Below are positions 17,913-26,645 of a stretch of 45,670 bases of DNA, in pieces (the stretch's first letter is position 1; every line of letters begins with the position of its first letter). Location of the stretch: the NCBI GenBank assembly GCA_025964355.1, contig JAOPZB010000074.1, forward strand, positions 1-45,670, in the 5' to 3' direction. Under the pieces are notes generated by a model that had not been told where the DNA came from, searched no databases, and saw nothing but the letters and a program-made list of their open reading frames with translations. The translations under genes and the position numbers were made by a program. Origin of the DNA: Solirubrobacterales bacterium (lineage in GTDB: Bacteria > Actinomycetota > Thermoleophilia > Solirubrobacterales > Solirubrobacteraceae).

Positions 17913-20593
17913 GGCCCGGTCACCGCCCAGTCGGCCGGCAGCCCCGCCTTGGTGGGAAGCGTGAATCGCACGAGGCCTTCGACGGCGCTGTGCGAGACCT
18001 GTTTGCCCGCTGCAAACGCGGTCACCTGGTCAGCTGCGAGGCCGGCGGGGGGGGCGACGCGCATCTCCACGTTGCCTCCGCTCGTGGTCACGTAGCCGCG
18101 GATCAGGCCCGGCTGCTCGGCGACCCCGACGTCAGGCAGGCGGATGTCGAATCTGCTCGTCGGCAGATGCGGCACCACGTCATAGCCGCCCTGCGTCGCT
18201 TCGACGCCTGCAAGCTTCAACAGGTCGAACAGGCTATAGGCGGGCTGGTGCATGATCTGGGTGTCGTAGCCGTTGACGACACCGGCGCCGGTGGCCAACC
18301 CGATCCCGCAGCTCGAGGGCGGCGACTGGTAATAGGAGGCGCACTCGTCATCGACGGAGATGACGCCGTCCCAGTGGTCCGGGAAGGCTGTGGCGTGTGC
18401 GGCGAGCGTGTTCCGCGTGAACTCATCCCAGGCATCCGCACCCGCCCCGGGGACCACGCCGTCGAGCGCGGCGAGCGCCCAGGTCATCTGTCCGTTCAGG
18501 GCGAACCACGCCCCACCGGGGAACTCCCTGCTGCTGTTCAATTCGGGCTCGTTCTGTTCGCTGGCCCCCGGGTCGGCGGATCCCGGCGCCATCGCCGCGC
18601 CGATCTTCGTCGGGCCGCCCGGCGCGCCGACGCCGACGAGGAAGCGCCGGTAGGCGGCGACGGCCTTGCCCGCCTGCTGGGGTGTGGCCGCGCCGGCGAG
18701 CAGCGCCCACGGCTGCGGCTCCTCGTAGATCGCACCGGAGCCGAGCTGTTTGGCGCCCGAGTAGCCTCGCGCGAACCAGCCGAGGCCGGCGTCGGCCGGC
18801 GTGACGCTTTCGCCGGGGACGAACTGGCCGGCGACGATTTCCTTGTCGCGCGTTCCCGCGGCGCGCAGTTCTCCCGCGAACGCGCTGTCTCCCATGAGGT
18901 CTGCCACGAGGGCCAGCCGCGGATAGATGTAGGCGGCCTGGGCGGTCACCAGGCTGGACTCGGTCATCTGATTGAACTCGGTTGAGAAGTCGTTCCAATC
19001 TCCCGTGCCTCCGGTGAGGTACTCGCCGTGCGGGCCGCGCCCAACCACTTCCTCCTGGTGGTGGAATGCCAGCTTTAGGTGTTCCCAGAGCGTCCCCGAG
19101 CCCGCGCCGTCGAAGGGAACCTGCTGCTTGAGGAACCCGAAGTCGCGCGTCGAGAGGGCGTACTCCGCCGTGCCCCAGAGCAGCCACTGATCGAGGTCAT
19201 CCGCGGTGCCGAGATCGAACCGGCGGCAGAGGCCGAGCCGGCCGTACGGGATCGTGCCGCCGACCGCGGGCTGCTCCTGCGCCGAGTAGGCGATCACGTC
19301 ACGGGCAAGCGCCGGGTCGCTCCAGATCATCGGCAGGACGTGCTGCAGCGGATCTCGGAACGCCTCGTTCTCACCGAAGAAGTACTGGTAGTAGCCGCCC
19401 TGGGAGAGGATGTGGTGGCCGGCGCACTCCTCATAGGTCGAGTCCGACCGCAGCGTGTATGCGTCCCACTCGAGCTCGCGTGATAGCCAGCTGTAGGCAC
19501 TCCCGAGTTCCACCTTGGGCAGCCACTTTGACCACTGCGCCTCACTCTGGGTGAACGCGCTCGTGGCGCTCCTATACGGGGCGAGCATCGCCTGGATCTT
19601 TTCCGGGTGCCCGTACCCGTAGGCGTAGCGAAGCGTCACCGAGGCGCCGGGTGCGAGCGAGACCGGGCTCTGCAGCGCGAACATCCCACGACCCTCTTCG
19701 CCGTTCACCGCCGGCGGCGCTGTCGAGTCAGTGAGCCGGCCACCCGTCACCGCGGCCGGGGCCGCCCGCGTGCCTGCGCCAAAGAAGGAGCTGGTGTCGG
19801 TGTCGTAAGCGCTGACGGGTGCCTGAAGCGCACTGGCGAAGATCGTGAGCGGCTGCGTATCGACGTCGTAGGGAAGCTGGGCGGCCGACAGCGTGCTCGT
19901 CTGCGGATCCCAGGTGGGCGACCCGTAGCCGCGCGCGAGCTGCGTCACGCCCTGGATCATCGGGTTCAGGTCCCAGTACTCGAAGTAGCTGCCGCTGAGC
20001 GTGGACCCGGACGTGTTCTTGATCGTCACGTCGTGCAGCAGCAGGGAGCTGTCGCCGAACGGGGCGTACACGCGATCCTGCTCGGCAACGCCGCTGAGCG
20101 TGGTGCGCTTTTCGTAGTAGCCCACTCCGTACACGCGCTCGGTCGACGCGCCGGCAGGACGATCGTCATACAGCGTCGAGATCACTTTGCCGCCGACGTT
20201 CAGGTAGCCGAATCCGCCGGCGTAATGGCTGTGGGAAGCGTCGTAGTAGTTCGTCCACTGATAGAGGCGGTCCTGGCTCCAGAGCTGCGTGTAGCCGTGG
20301 TTGGAGGCGTCGGCGACGATGTGATCGTTGCCGACCTGGCTCCAGGCATTCACGTTTCCGGTCAGCTCGGGCTGCGGGGCGATCGGACTTGTCAGCTCGT
20401 CGACTTCGTAGCGGTAGGAAGGCAGCTTGTGTGCGTCGACGATCCACTGCCCGAACGAGCCGCTGCCGTAGGTCGAGGAGATATTCGGCGCAGCATGTTC
20501 GGCCGACAGCCGTGGAGGCGCGGCGAGCGCCGAGGGCGCGGCCGCGAGCGCGAGTGCGAGCACAGCGGCGGCGACGACGTCGAGGCGACTCAC
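17909..20593 (-). CDS. Exported GH94-like (alpha/alpha)6-barrel protein
   Basis: 894 residues with a clear signal peptide (1-24, ending SALA-APP). The N-terminal half is a beta-rich domain (YFEYWDLNP). The middle is a barrel resembling GH94 (former GT36): GGYYQYFFGENEAFRDPLQHVLPMIW aligns with the family's GFRDQLQD region, a Q-P-VGG-I segment follows, and then TGDWNDFSTEF, matching GDWNDG with its general-acid Asp. GH94 phosphorylases are normally cytoplasmic, so an exported member is unusual, and phosphate supply outside the cell would argue for hydrolysis or another reaction. No recognised carbohydrate-binding module is visible. It is coupled by ATGA overlaps to both neighbours. Confidence 0.65.
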   Translation of the reverse strand: MSRLDVVAAAVLALALAAAPSALAAPPRLSAEHAAPNISSTYGSGSFGQWIVDAHKLPSYRYEVDELTSPIAPQPELTGNVNAWSQVGNDHIVADASNHGYTQLWSQDRLYQWTNYYDASHSHYAGGFGYLNVGGKVISTLYDDRPAGASTERVYGVGYYEKRTTLSGVAEQDRVYAPFGDSSLLLHDVTIKNTSGSTLSGSYFEYWDLNPMIQGVTQLARGYGSPTWDPQTSTLSAAQLPYDVDTQPLTIFASALQAPVSAYDTDTSSFFGAGTRAAPAAVTGGRLTDSTAPPAVNGEEGRGMFALQSPVSLAPGASVTLRYAYGYGHPEKIQAMLAPYRSATSAFTQSEAQWSKWLPKVELGSAYSWLSRELEWDAYTLRSDSTYEECAGHHILSQGGYYQYFFGENEAFRDPLQHVLPMIWSDPALARDVIAYSAQEQPAVGGTIPYGRLGLCRRFDLGTADDLDQWLLWGTAEYALSTRDFGFLKQQVPFDGAGSGTLWEHLKLAFHHQEEVVGRGPHGEYLTGGTGDWNDFSTEFNQMTESSLVTAQAAYIYPRLALVADLMGDSAFAGELRAAGTRDKEIVAGQFVPGESVTPADAGLGWFARGYSGAKQLGSGAIYEEPQPWALLAGAATPQQAGKAVAAYRRFLVGVGAPGGPTKIGAAMAPGSADPGASEQNEPELNSSREFPGGAWFALNGQMTWALAALDGVVPGAGADAWDEFTRNTLAAHATAFPDHWDGVISVDDECASYYQSPPSSCGIGLATGAGVVNGYDTQIMHQPAYSLFDLLKLAGVEATQGGYDVVPHLPTSRFDIRLPDVGVAEQPGLIRGYVTTSGGNVEMRVAPPAGLAADQVTAFAAGKQVSHSAVEGLVRFTLPTKAGLPADWAVTGP

Positions 20594-22056
20594 GGCAGGC
20601 TCGACGGCGTCAGAGAGCCGAAGCGAAGCGTGGAGACGTATCCGGTCGTCGGGGTCTTGCCGCTCGTGGCCGGGCCCAGCTGCTTGACCGCGCCGGACCA
20701 GAACGTCGTCCCGGACGAGTCGAACGCGCCGCCGATGAAGTCGGTCCGCGGAGAGCCTCCGCTCAGGCCGTAGTCGTGGAATATCGGCGACGCGGGATCG
20801 TTCATTGCGCCGCTGTAGAAGAGCGGCTGGCTGTCGAGCGCATCGGCAGTCTGGGTGATGTAGGCGCTCAACAGTTCCGCGGAGGGATCGCCGCTCGCGT
20901 AGTAGGCGACCGCGACATGTCCCGGTGCGCCCGCTGCGATGGCCGGCTTCTCGGCCTGTCCCACAGTGGGCGCGGCGATCATCATCGGCGAGCTCCAGCT
21001 CTGCGCGTGGTCACGTGAGACCGCGAGATACAGGAGCCCGTTGGCGGACCAGGTCGCGTAGAGGTTGTCGGCGTCGTCGACCGCCAGTTGCAGGTTCGTG
21101 CCGCTGATGACCGTACCCGTCGGGGCATCCTTCTCGGCGATCCACGTCTCGCTCGCGCCCTCGTCGCGACTGACGACGACGTATGCCGAGTGTTCGCAGT
21201 TCACCGGCTGGTAGATCGTTCCCCCGCTGTCGACCACCCCGGTGTTGAAGTTCAGCGGCGGGCAGACATCCGGCGGGTTGCTCGCGGTGGGCGAGGTGTA
21301 TCCGGCCAGCGTGAATGTCATCCCGCCGTCGAGCGACTTGTAGCAGAGGCGACCGGGACCGCTCACCTCCAGGGGCGAGTTGGCGCAGAGGTAGACGACA
21401 TCGGGATAGCCCACGGGCTGGGCGGCGCCGGTGCTTGCCGGCGGCGGCGGACCGACGAAGACCTTCTCCCAGTCTCCCGTGGGAGCCGTTTGGTAGTCGG
21501 CGGTTGTGAACGTCTTCGCGTCGTCGCTCGAGCTGTAGACCTGAAAGCCATAGGCAGCGGCGAGCCAGAAACCGGCTTCTTCCGGCAGTCCGCCCTCGTT
21601 GCGCACGGGTCCGGTCGCGTGCGCCCAGAAGACGCGCCCGGTGCGCCGGTCGGAGATGACGTACGGATCGACCGTGTTCCAGAACGATGTGGGCTGCTCC
21701 ACGGCCGGATATGTGAGGCTCCAACTCGCGCCGTCGTTCGACGAGCGCGCCATCGAGTTCTCGGTCTCGGCGGGGGAGTAGACGAGCACGCCGTTCTTGG
21801 TCATCGCGAGGCTCGACTCCGAGGTGGCATACCCGGTTTCGGTCGCGCAGGCCACAGGCAGCCGGTCGCCTTTCGGCAGTTTGACGATGCTTCCCCCGGC
21901 GCGATGGGCGACGACCGGCAACGAGCGGTCGCAGCCGGCGACCGCGGTGACCGAGGCCCATGTCGGCGTGGCAAAAGCGCCGACAACGAGTGCCGTGACG
22001 GTCGCGAACCCCGCGACCGCGCTTCGTCCCCGAGCTGTTCTTCGCCCCGACTCCAT
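20590..22056 (-). CDS. Exported sialidase/BNR-type beta-propeller protein
   Basis: 488 residues from ATG 22056, with AGAGGAG directly upstream. A signal peptide (about 1-34, ending WAS) precedes a repeat protein with Asp-box-like motifs, such as SSNDGASWSLTYP, SSSDDAKTFTTAD, SLDGGMTFTLAG and SRDHAQSWSSP. Together they suggest a six-bladed propeller as in sialidases or photosynthesis-like BNR proteins. The sialidase Arg triad cannot be assigned, so binding rather than hydrolysis is possible. It is the first gene of the exported operon and divergent from tetR. The frame extends to 22101, but the ribosome site favours 22056. Confidence 0.75.
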   Translation of the reverse strand: MESGRRTARGRSAVAGFATVTALVVGAFATPTWASVTAVAGCDRSLPVVAHRAGGSIVKLPKGDRLPVACATETGYATSESSLAMTKNGVLVYSPAETENSMARSSNDGASWSLTYPAVEQPTSFWNTVDPYVISDRRTGRVFWAHATGPVRNEGGLPEEAGFWLAAAYGFQVYSSSDDAKTFTTADYQTAPTGDWEKVFVGPPPPASTGAAQPVGYPDVVYLCANSPLEVSGPGRLCYKSLDGGMTFTLAGYTSPTASNPPDVCPPLNFNTGVVDSGGTIYQPVNCEHSAYVVVSRDEGASETWIAEKDAPTGTVISGTNLQLAVDDADNLYATWSANGLLYLAVSRDHAQSWSSPMMIAAPTVGQAEKPAIAAGAPGHVAVAYYASGDPSAELLSAYITQTADALDSQPLFYSGAMNDPASPIFHDYGLSGGSPRTDFIGGAFDSSGTTFWSGAVKQLGPATSGKTPTTGYVSTLRFGSLTPSSLP

Positions 22057-22090
22057 CTCTCCTCTTCCGCCCACTACCCAGGACCCGGAT

Positions 22091-22105
22091 AAAATACACA
22101 TGTGT
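22091..22105. promoter_or_regulatory. Palindrome ACACATGTGT and candidate -10 in the tetR/exported-operon gap
   Basis: A perfect 10-base palindrome occupies 22096-22105 and overlaps the tetR start codon. On the minus strand it is followed by TATTTT, a good -10 for the exported operon, about 40 bases before its ATG. A TetR dimer at this site would block both promoters. Confidence 0.5.
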
Positions 22106-22794
22106 CCTCAAAGACCCGATGGCGCGGCGAGCCCCTCCCCCGTGGGCGCCACAAACTTCCGGTATCCGCCGTCCGTGAGTCCCAGCGAGCGCGGCTCGTA
22201 CGCGCAATGCTCGAGTGCGTGGGGCGCGACGGCTACGAGGCCACGACCGTACCCCAGGTCGTGGCCACCGCACGGGTGTCGCGCAATGCCTTCTATGAGT
22301 TCTTCGAGGACAAGGCGGACTGCTTCATCGCCGTCTGCGATCAGACATCACAGGAGCTGCTCGCAGACCTACTGGAGCTCGCCTCCGAGGAGAACTGGGT
22401 CCAGGCGATGCGCAAGGGCGCGCACCGCTACCTGCTCTGGTGGCAGCAGCGGCCCACCATCTCGAGCGCCTACCTCCTGTCGCTGCCGACCGTCGGGGAG
22501 CGGGCGCTTCGCCAGCGCGAGCGCCACTACGCCGCCTTTCGCGCGGTCTTCATCGGCCTCGGCCACCGGGCGCGTGCCGAACAGCCCGAGCTCGGCCCGC
22601 TCGGCGACCTGGTCCCGCGTGTGCTCGTTCTCGCCATCACCGAGCTGGTCGCCGAAGAGGTCCGCGCGGGGCGCACGTCAAAACTGACCGAGCTGTCGCA
22701 GGAGGTTGCCCTGCTGGCGATCAGGTTGCTCGCGGATGACGCGACCGCTGAGCGGGCGCGCCTGACGCCCACGCCGGCGGGCGTGTGCGGCTAG
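22102..22794 (+). CDS. TetR-family transcriptional regulator
   Basis: 230 residues from GTG 22102 (later starts are possible; the HTH begins near residue 24). The DNA-binding part reads RESQRARLVRAMLECVGRDGYEATTVPQVVATARVSRNAFYEFFEDKADCF (described in pieces), with the typical F-Y-x-F-F-x-x-K ending. The ligand-binding half is helical and not assignable. It is divergent from the three-gene exported operon, with a palindrome in between, and is its probable repressor. Confidence 0.88.
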   Translation: MSSKTRWRGEPLPRGRHKLPVSAVRESQRARLVRAMLECVGRDGYEATTVPQVVATARVSRNAFYEFFEDKADCFIAVCDQTSQELLADLLELASEENWVQAMRKGAHRYLLWWQQRPTISSAYLLSLPTVGERALRQRERHYAAFRAVFIGLGHRARAEQPELGPLGDLVPRVLVLAITELVAEEVRAGRTSKLTELSQEVALLAIRLLADDATAERARLTPTPAGVCG

Positions 22795-23033
22795 CGCTCG
22801 TAGCCCCCGTCCATCCATTCCCTGAACAGCTGGACCTTGTCCTCTGGCCAAGGTTGCTCGCCGCTTCCACTCGGCGGCATCTTGGCGCTCGAGACTTGGC
22901 TGTAGACCTCTGACGCGTTGTCAGGCTGGCTCATATAGGAGTAGTCGCCGAGTTCGACTCCAACGTGACTCATGTGCTCCTTGTCCATGCTCGTGAAGAG
23001 CGGCAGGATGTCGGTCTCGAAGCTGACGGTCAT
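22791..23033 (-). CDS. Small protein of unknown function (80 aa)
   Basis: Start ATG 23033 with AGGAGG seven bases upstream, so the gene is likely real. It has no signal peptide or membrane segment. Features are an acidic, Tyr/Met-rich first half (FETDILPLFTSMDKEHM) and a Pro/Trp-rich end (MPPSGSGEQPWPEDKVQLFREWMDGGY). The end resembles the last helix of small cytochrome-c-like domains, but no CxxCH haem motif is present. Its stop overlaps the end of convergent tetR by four bases. Its ATG overlaps the TGA of the MarR remnant upstream, suggesting it was once coupled to a MarR gene. Confidence 0.65.
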   Translation of the reverse strand: MTVSFETDILPLFTSMDKEHMSHVGVELGDYSYMSQPDNASEVYSQVSSAKMPPSGSGEQPWPEDKVQLFREWMDGGYER

Positions 23034-23230
23034 GGCGATGCCTCCTGTCGGAGTCGATGATGGTTGGGCGAGAGCGAACCGCCCGTCGATTCGCGGATCG
23101 TGTCGGTGGCGTTGAGCTGGATTAGCAGCCGACGCAGTCTTGCGAACTCCTCTGGTCCTAGCTCTTGTGCGAGCTCTGTTTCGATCTGGCCGACGGTAGC
23201 GCGGATGCGCCGGCCAGACTCACCGCCCCC
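23030..23230 (-). pseudogene. 3' remnant of a MarR-family regulator gene
   Basis: The minus-strand frame ending at TGA 23030-23032 encodes ESGRRIRATVGQIETEL and then AQELGPEEFARLRRLL. This matches the end of the MarR wing and the C-terminal dimer helices. The frame is open upstream to a stop at about 23306, but it has no ATG, GTG or TTG, and the HTH core is missing, so the gene is 5'-truncated. The upstream part (to 23334) is low-complexity GC-rich sequence without recognisable coding. The TGA overlaps the start of the 80-residue gene, consistent with an old operon. Likely decayed by a deletion next to the MFS gene. Confidence 0.55.
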
Positions 23231-23300
23231 TCGCCGCGACCGCCAGCTAGAGACGCAGGCCGCGGCGCCGAGCGCATCGCCGGGACTCGCTGACGACGCC

Positions 23301-23358
23301 GCGGCTCAGGCCGCTCCGCCCTCGGGAGCGCGGCTCAGGCCGGGCCGCCCTCCAGAGC
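23301..23358. repeat. 29-bp tandem duplication across the MFS stop codon
   Basis: Copies at 23301-23329 and 23330-23358 agree at 25 of 29 positions, both starting GCGGCTCAGGCCG. The second copy contains the last codons and TGA of the MFS gene. The first is a displaced copy of the same end. It marks a local duplication or slippage event beside the truncated MarR remnant. Confidence 0.7.
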
Positions 23359-24795
23359 GACGGTCGATGCGAGCTCGTGCGTGCGCTGCTGTTCCGGACG
23401 GCTCGCCGTGAGGAGCGCCGCGACGAAGCCCAGCGCCGAGAAGCCGACCGCCACCCAGAGGGCTGGGGTGAAACCGTCGACGAAGGCGCGGGGGGACGTG
23501 TAGACGCCTTGGCGAGCGAACACGCTGGCCAGGACGGCGACCCCGAGCACCCCCCCGAACTCGCGGAGGGCGCTGTTTGCTCCCGAGGCGATGCCGGCTT
23601 CCTTGAGTGGAACCGAGCCCATGATCGCGTTCGCGACGGTTGGGAAGCAGAACGATGTCCCGGTGCCGGCGATCGTGAGCGCGACGCCGATCTGCGGGTA
23701 GCTGACCCCTGGCGCTGCGATCAGCGCCACCCAAGCGAGCCCACCCGCCTGTAGCGCCAGCCCGAGCGCCATGAATGGCCGGTTGCCGTAGCGGTCGGCC
23801 AGCGCGCCGGCGAGCGGCGCGATGAACATCGGGGGCATCGACCATGGCAGTAGCCTGAGCCCCGCGCCGAGCGGCGAGTATCCGAGCGCGGTCTGAAAGA
23901 ACTGGGACATCAAGAACAGCGCGCCGAAGAGCCCCGCGTACATGAACACGCTGACGGCGTTCGCGCTCGCGAACGTGCGCTGGCGAAACATCGCGAGCGG
24001 CAGCATCGGGTTGCTCGCGCGTCGCTCCCACTCGAGGAAGGCGGCGATCAACGCCGCGCCGGCGACCAGCGTGGTGACCACCTCGCCGCTGCCCCACCCG
24101 GCAGCCGTCCCGCGCACGAGTCCCCACGTCAGGCCGAGCGCCCCGGCGCCGGCGAGCAGCAGACCGACAACGTCGAGATGGGGTCGCGGGCCGAAGCTCT
24201 CGGTGAGCCGCGTGGCTGCCAGCGGGATCAGCGCGATCCCCACGGGCACGTTCAGCCAGAAGATCCAGTGCCAGCTGATCCCGCCGACGACCGCACCGCC
24301 CACGACGGGGCCGATCGCCACGCCGAGGCCGGTGATGCCGCCCCACAGCCCGATCGCGGTCCCGCGCTTGGCGACGGGGAAGGCCTCGCTGATCAGCGTG
24401 AGGGTTAGCGGGAAAACGATCGCCGCACCGATGCCCTGAAGCGCGCGCGCGCCGACCAGCATGCCGATGTTGGGGGACGCTGCGGCGGCGGCCGACGCCG
24501 TGGTGAACAAGGAGAGGCCGATCACGTACATCCTCCGCCGTCCGAAGCGGTCTCCGAGTGCGGCGCCGGTCAGGATGAAGCAGGCAAAGGCGAGGTTGTA
24601 GGCGTTCACGGTCCACTCGAGGTTCGACAGGCTCGAGTGCAGGTCAACGCGCAGCGCGGGCAGCGACGTGGTCACCACAAGCGTGTCGAGCGCGGTCATG
24701 AACACCCCGAGCGAGGCAAGGACGACGGTCCACGTCTTGTGCGGCGTGCCGTCATCGCGGCTGTGCGGTGGCGATGAGGGGATACGTCTGCTCAT
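23335..24795 (-). CDS. MFS multidrug exporter, DHA2 (EmrB/QacA) type, 14 TMS
   Basis: 486 residues with 14 predicted helices. Motif A appears as GAALGDRFGRRRMYVIGLSLF (short form GDRFGRRR). Motif D1-like FMTALDTLVVTTSLPAL is in helix 1, and motif C is GITGLGVAIGPVVGGAVV in helix 5 (in pieces), which marks antiporters. ATG 24795 follows GGGAG. The family expels drugs or toxic metabolites using proton motive force. The nearby MarR remnant was probably its original regulator, since MarR-MFS pairs are common (inference). Confidence 0.93.
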   Translation of the reverse strand: MSRRIPSSPPHSRDDGTPHKTWTVVLASLGVFMTALDTLVVTTSLPALRVDLHSSLSNLEWTVNAYNLAFACFILTGAALGDRFGRRRMYVIGLSLFTTASAAAAASPNIGMLVGARALQGIGAAIVFPLTLTLISEAFPVAKRGTAIGLWGGITGLGVAIGPVVGGAVVGGISWHWIFWLNVPVGIALIPLAATRLTESFGPRPHLDVVGLLLAGAGALGLTWGLVRGTAAGWGSGEVVTTLVAGAALIAAFLEWERRASNPMLPLAMFRQRTFASANAVSVFMYAGLFGALFLMSQFFQTALGYSPLGAGLRLLPWSMPPMFIAPLAGALADRYGNRPFMALGLALQAGGLAWVALIAAPGVSYPQIGVALTIAGTGTSFCFPTVANAIMGSVPLKEAGIASGANSALREFGGVLGVAVLASVFARQGVYTSPRAFVDGFTPALWVAVGFSALGFVAALLTASRPEQQRTHELASTVALEGGPA

Positions 24796-24912
24796 GGCTT
24801 CTCCCGGTCGGTTTCGCCGCCCCGACGGCGGCTTTACCTAACCGACGCGGCACACACCGCGATTTGGACCGAAAGCAACGCGCCCGACATGAGGGCGCGG
24901 CGACCGGGCTGC

Positions 24913-26196
24913 TCAGCCGGCGCTCAGCCCCCGCAGGCGACGCTCGAGCTCGCGGCGCTCGACGGCGTTGGCGCTGAGCGCTATTGCTGCTTCGTAGGCT
25001 TGCACGGCACGCTCTCGGTCTCCCGCCCGCCTGAGCAGCTCGGCGTGCGTCGCGTGCATTGGCTGATAGCGCGCGAGCGCGGGATCGCGCAGGAGCGGCT
25101 CGAGCAGCTCGAGACCGGCCTGGGGCCCGTCCGCAAACCCGACCGCCGCCGCGCGGTTGAGCTCGACGACAGGCGAGGGGTCGAGCTTGGCGAGGGCGCC
25201 GTACAGCTCTGCGATCTGCTTCCAATCGGTGCCGGCCGTATTCGACCCCTGTACGTGGAGGGCCGTGATCGCTGCCTGCAACTGGTACTCGCCCGGGCGC
25301 CTCAGCCGGATCGAGCGCTCGAGCGCGTGCATGCCCTCGCCGATCCGCGCCTCGTCCCACTGCGCTCGGTCCTGCTCGTCCAGCTGGACGTAGTGCCCGT
25401 TTGCGTCTACACGTGCCCCGCGCCTGGCGTCGTGCAGCAGCATCAGCCCCAGCAGCCCCCATACCTCGGGCTCGTCGGGCATCAGCTTCGCCAGCAGCAG
25501 TCCGAGTCGGATCGCCTCGCTGCAGAGCTCGCCGCGCACCAGCTGCTCGCCCTCGGTTGCGCTGTAACCCTCGTTGAAGATCAGATAGAGGACCCGCAGC
25601 ACCCCGCGCAGGCGCTCCGGCAGCTCCTCGTCGGCGGGCACGCGGTAGGGGATGTGCGCATCGGCGATCTTGCGCTTGGCCCGCACGATGCGCTTGCCCA
25701 TCGTCGGCTCGGCGACCAGGAACGCGCGGGCGATCTCGCCGGTGGTCAGGCCTCCGAGCGTCCGCAGGGTCAGCGCGACCCGCGCCGACTGCTCCAGTGC
25801 CGGATGACAGCAGGTGAAGATCAGGCGCAGCCGGTCATCGCCGATCGCACCCTCCTCGATCATCTCCGACTGCTCCGGGGCATCCAACCGCAGCAGGTCC
25901 GCCAGCCGCTCGGCGCGGTCGGACAGCGAGCGGTCACGACGGAGGCGGTCGATCGCGCGCCGGCGCGCGACGACCGTGATCCAGGCTCCGGGCTTTGCCG
26001 GCACGCCGTCGCGCTGCCACGCCGTGATGGCCGACGCGAACGCGTCCTGCACCGCGTCCTCTGCGAGTTGGAAATCCCCCACATGGCGGATCAGGGTCGC
26101 CAGCACGGCCGCACGCTCCTCACGAAACGCCTGCGCAACCGCCGCCGCGGCGGCCTGGCCATCGCGCACCGGCCGCCGCTCGACGCTTCCGCTCAT
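24913..26196 (-). CDS. ECF42-type RNA polymerase sigma factor with C-terminal TPR-like domain
   Basis: 427 residues from ATG 26196. Region 2 holds ATLIRHVGDFQLAEDAVQDAFASA and W...GVPAKPGAWITVVARRRAIDRLRRD (given in part). The region 4 HTH is LGGLTTGEIARAFLVAEPTMGKRIVRAKRKI. The extended C-terminal half has the DUF6596/TPR-like pattern (LYLIFNEGYSA, RLG-LLAKLMPDEPEVWGLLGLMLLHDAR). This architecture defines ECF42 factors, which are linked to DGPF proteins rather than anti-sigma factors. Its start overlaps the stop of the DGPF gene by ATGA. Control is thought to act through the C-terminal domain. Confidence 0.93.
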   Translation of the reverse strand: MSGSVERRPVRDGQAAAAAVAQAFREERAAVLATLIRHVGDFQLAEDAVQDAFASAITAWQRDGVPAKPGAWITVVARRRAIDRLRRDRSLSDRAERLADLLRLDAPEQSEMIEEGAIGDDRLRLIFTCCHPALEQSARVALTLRTLGGLTTGEIARAFLVAEPTMGKRIVRAKRKIADAHIPYRVPADEELPERLRGVLRVLYLIFNEGYSATEGEQLVRGELCSEAIRLGLLLAKLMPDEPEVWGLLGLMLLHDARRGARVDANGHYVQLDEQDRAQWDEARIGEGMHALERSIRLRRPGEYQLQAAITALHVQGSNTAGTDWKQIAELYGALAKLDPSPVVELNRAAAVGFADGPQAGLELLEPLLRDPALARYQPMHATHAELLRRAGDRERAVQAYEAAIALSANAVERRELERRLRGLSAG

Positions 26197-26579
26197 GCCT
26201 GCCCGGCTGCCGCCTCGTAGAGTGCTTCGAACTCGCTCATCTCCATGACGGGTCGTACCTCGACCGATCCGTAGCGCGCAAGCGGCACACGGGCGGCCTG
26301 CCTGAGCGCCTCGTCGAGGTCGCGACACTCCAGCAGGAAGTAGCCGCCGAGAATCTCCTTCGTCACCGCAAACGGCCCGTCGGTGATCTCGGCATCGCCG
26401 CCGCGTACCCGCACCGTCGTCGCGCTGGGCACTGCGTGCAGCCGGCCGCTCGCTACGTACAGCCCAGCCTCCTGCAGGCTCTCGGTGAGCTCCTGCCACA
26501 GCGGCAGCTCCGTCTCGCGCTGTGCCTGCTCGGCCTCGTTGACCTCGGGCGCGTAAAGCAACAACATGTATTGGGACAT
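26193..26579 (-). CDS. DGPF/YCII-related protein, partner of the ECF42 sigma factor
   Basis: 128 residues from ATG 26579, with GGAG five bases upstream; an in-frame GTG sits at 26582. It starts MSQYMLLLYAPE, typical of the YCII/DGPF fold, and contains the defining ITDGPFAVTKEILGGYFLLEC segment (motif DGPF), then a dimeric ferredoxin-like end. DGPF proteins are encoded with ECF42 factors, and their transcription is commonly the target of those factors. Their enzymatic role is not known. Confidence 0.92.
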   Translation of the reverse strand: MSQYMLLLYAPEVNEAEQAQRETELPLWQELTESLQEAGLYVASGRLHAVPSATTVRVRGGDAEITDGPFAVTKEILGGYFLLECRDLDEALRQAARVPLARYGSVEVRPVMEMSEFEALYEAAAGQA

Positions 26580-26600
26580 CACGTCTCCTAGCTCGCTTTC

Positions 26601-26617
26601 GCCGCGCGACGCGCGGC
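26601..26617. terminator. Possible hairpin after mftF
   Basis: GCCGCG-N5-CGCGGC is a perfect 6-base stem in the 66-base gap between mftF and the DGPF gene, both read leftward. No clear T-run follows on either strand, so termination is uncertain. Confidence 0.3.
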
Positions 26618-26645
26618 CTGTGTCAATACGACGCGCGCTCTGGTC

